A stretch of DNA of 28,868 nt from Chara braunii (lineage: Eukaryota > Streptophyta > Charophyceae > Charales > Characeae): assembly GCA_003427395.1 (NCBI GenBank), contig BFEA01000312.1, positions 1,216,127 through 1,244,994 of the forward strand, given 5' to 3'. Under the pieces are notes generated by a model. The model saw only the letters and a list, made by a program, of their open reading frames with translations. It ran no database searches and was not told where the DNA came from. Every line of letters starts with the position of its first letter. The first letter of the stretch is position 1. Below are positions 28,309 through 28,868 of this stretch, in pieces. The translations under genes and the position numbers were made by a program.

Positions 28309-28868
28309 TCAACTTCTGATAGGAGAGAATCTATGTGGCCCTGGGGGTGACTGAGTCAGGAGGTGGTTGTGACAGAGTCACTGATCTCAACAGCATTAAT
28401 GTCAGAATCATGCCAATGAAGTGCGAAAGAACAGTATTTGTGGAAGCCTGCACACATAATGCAACGAACCACGAAGTCACACCACAAAAATTAGCAAAGC
28501 ACTAGCATTATTTAGTAGCGTACACACTTAAGACAGAATCAGGCATATTGGAAAGAAGAGGCATGCACACTTCAACCTGTCTCTTCCTCCCCGTCCCCTT
28601 TCTTTGTATGTCTCTACGAGATGCATCAACAAATTTCAAGAAACGGCAAGAAAACAGCAGCTGGGCACTAGTTCCATGATTGGATCAGCCCATCCAAATT
28701 CAGTGCTTTTGTTCATCTTTCAAATAGACTAGACAGTTACCTACCCAATGATAAAGTAAAATACTCAACCATGTTCAACACAACCCCTCACACCCTGGCT
28801 CTAAAAGATTTCTCCCTCTCTCCTTCACGCTTCCTCAAATTCCCAACCTCCTTGGAATGTGCTCCCCT
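28309..28868. other. Stretch with nothing recognised
   Basis: No frame of note, no RNA gene and no repeat was seen by eye up to the window end. If the minus-strand remnant at 27900-28308 is an exon, its upstream exons would be expected here or beyond. Confidence 0.35.

Overview
This 28.9 kb window is eukaryotic and dominated by repeats. I see no intact host protein-coding gene. Two Ty3/gypsy LTR retrotransposons have primer-binding sites matching plant-type tRNAs (tRNA-Asp and initiator tRNA-Met). There are also GT/AG splice-like signals, TATA boxes, AATAAA signals and a TA-flanked terminal-inverted-repeat element. Together these point to the plant lineage. The look of the first Gag-Pol recalls charophyte algae such as Chara, but that is an unverified impression.

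Layout. 1-1400: a dense series of perfect short hairpins, a TATA box at 378, then a seven-copy 54-bp minisatellite. 2363-3554: a decayed reading frame of unknown family, just after a good splice acceptor. About 4000-10925: retrotransposon A on the plus strand, with a 19-nt tRNA-Asp primer-binding site at 4653, then Gag, protease, RT, RNase H and integrase remnants. Its frame is broken by five frameshifts and several stops, and I could not find a matching 3' LTR. 10926-12230: non-coding. 12320-13690: direct repeats around a 440-base assembly gap. 14140-16275: non-coding repeats, a possible small exon, a duplicated 110-bp segment and a cluster of GTCA motifs.

16276-26290: retrotransposon B, a chromodomain-bearing Ty3/gypsy element (chromovirus). 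Its 5' half (LTR, initiator-Met primer-binding site, Gag, protease, first part of RT) lies on the minus strand at 21733-16276. Its 3' half (rest of RT, RNase H, integrase, chromodomain, LTR) lies on the plus strand at 22727-26290. The two halves complement each other at nearly the same point in RT. The outer LTR edges are flanked by the same four bases, CTGG. The simplest reading is one insertion whose 5' half was later inverted together with about 1 kb of upstream flank, with a 109-bp tandem duplication at the right-hand junction.

26291-28868: a 520-bp TA-flanked terminal-inverted-repeat element (Tc1/mariner- or Stowaway-like MITE) rich in internal palindromes. After it comes a minus-strand coding remnant whose motif-bearing segment is tandemly duplicated. 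Both retrotransposons look dead: B has lost key protease and RT residues, and A carries stops and frameshifts throughout. The main interest is structural: the split and inverted chromovirus, the hairpin array before the first TATA box, and the palindrome-rich MITE.
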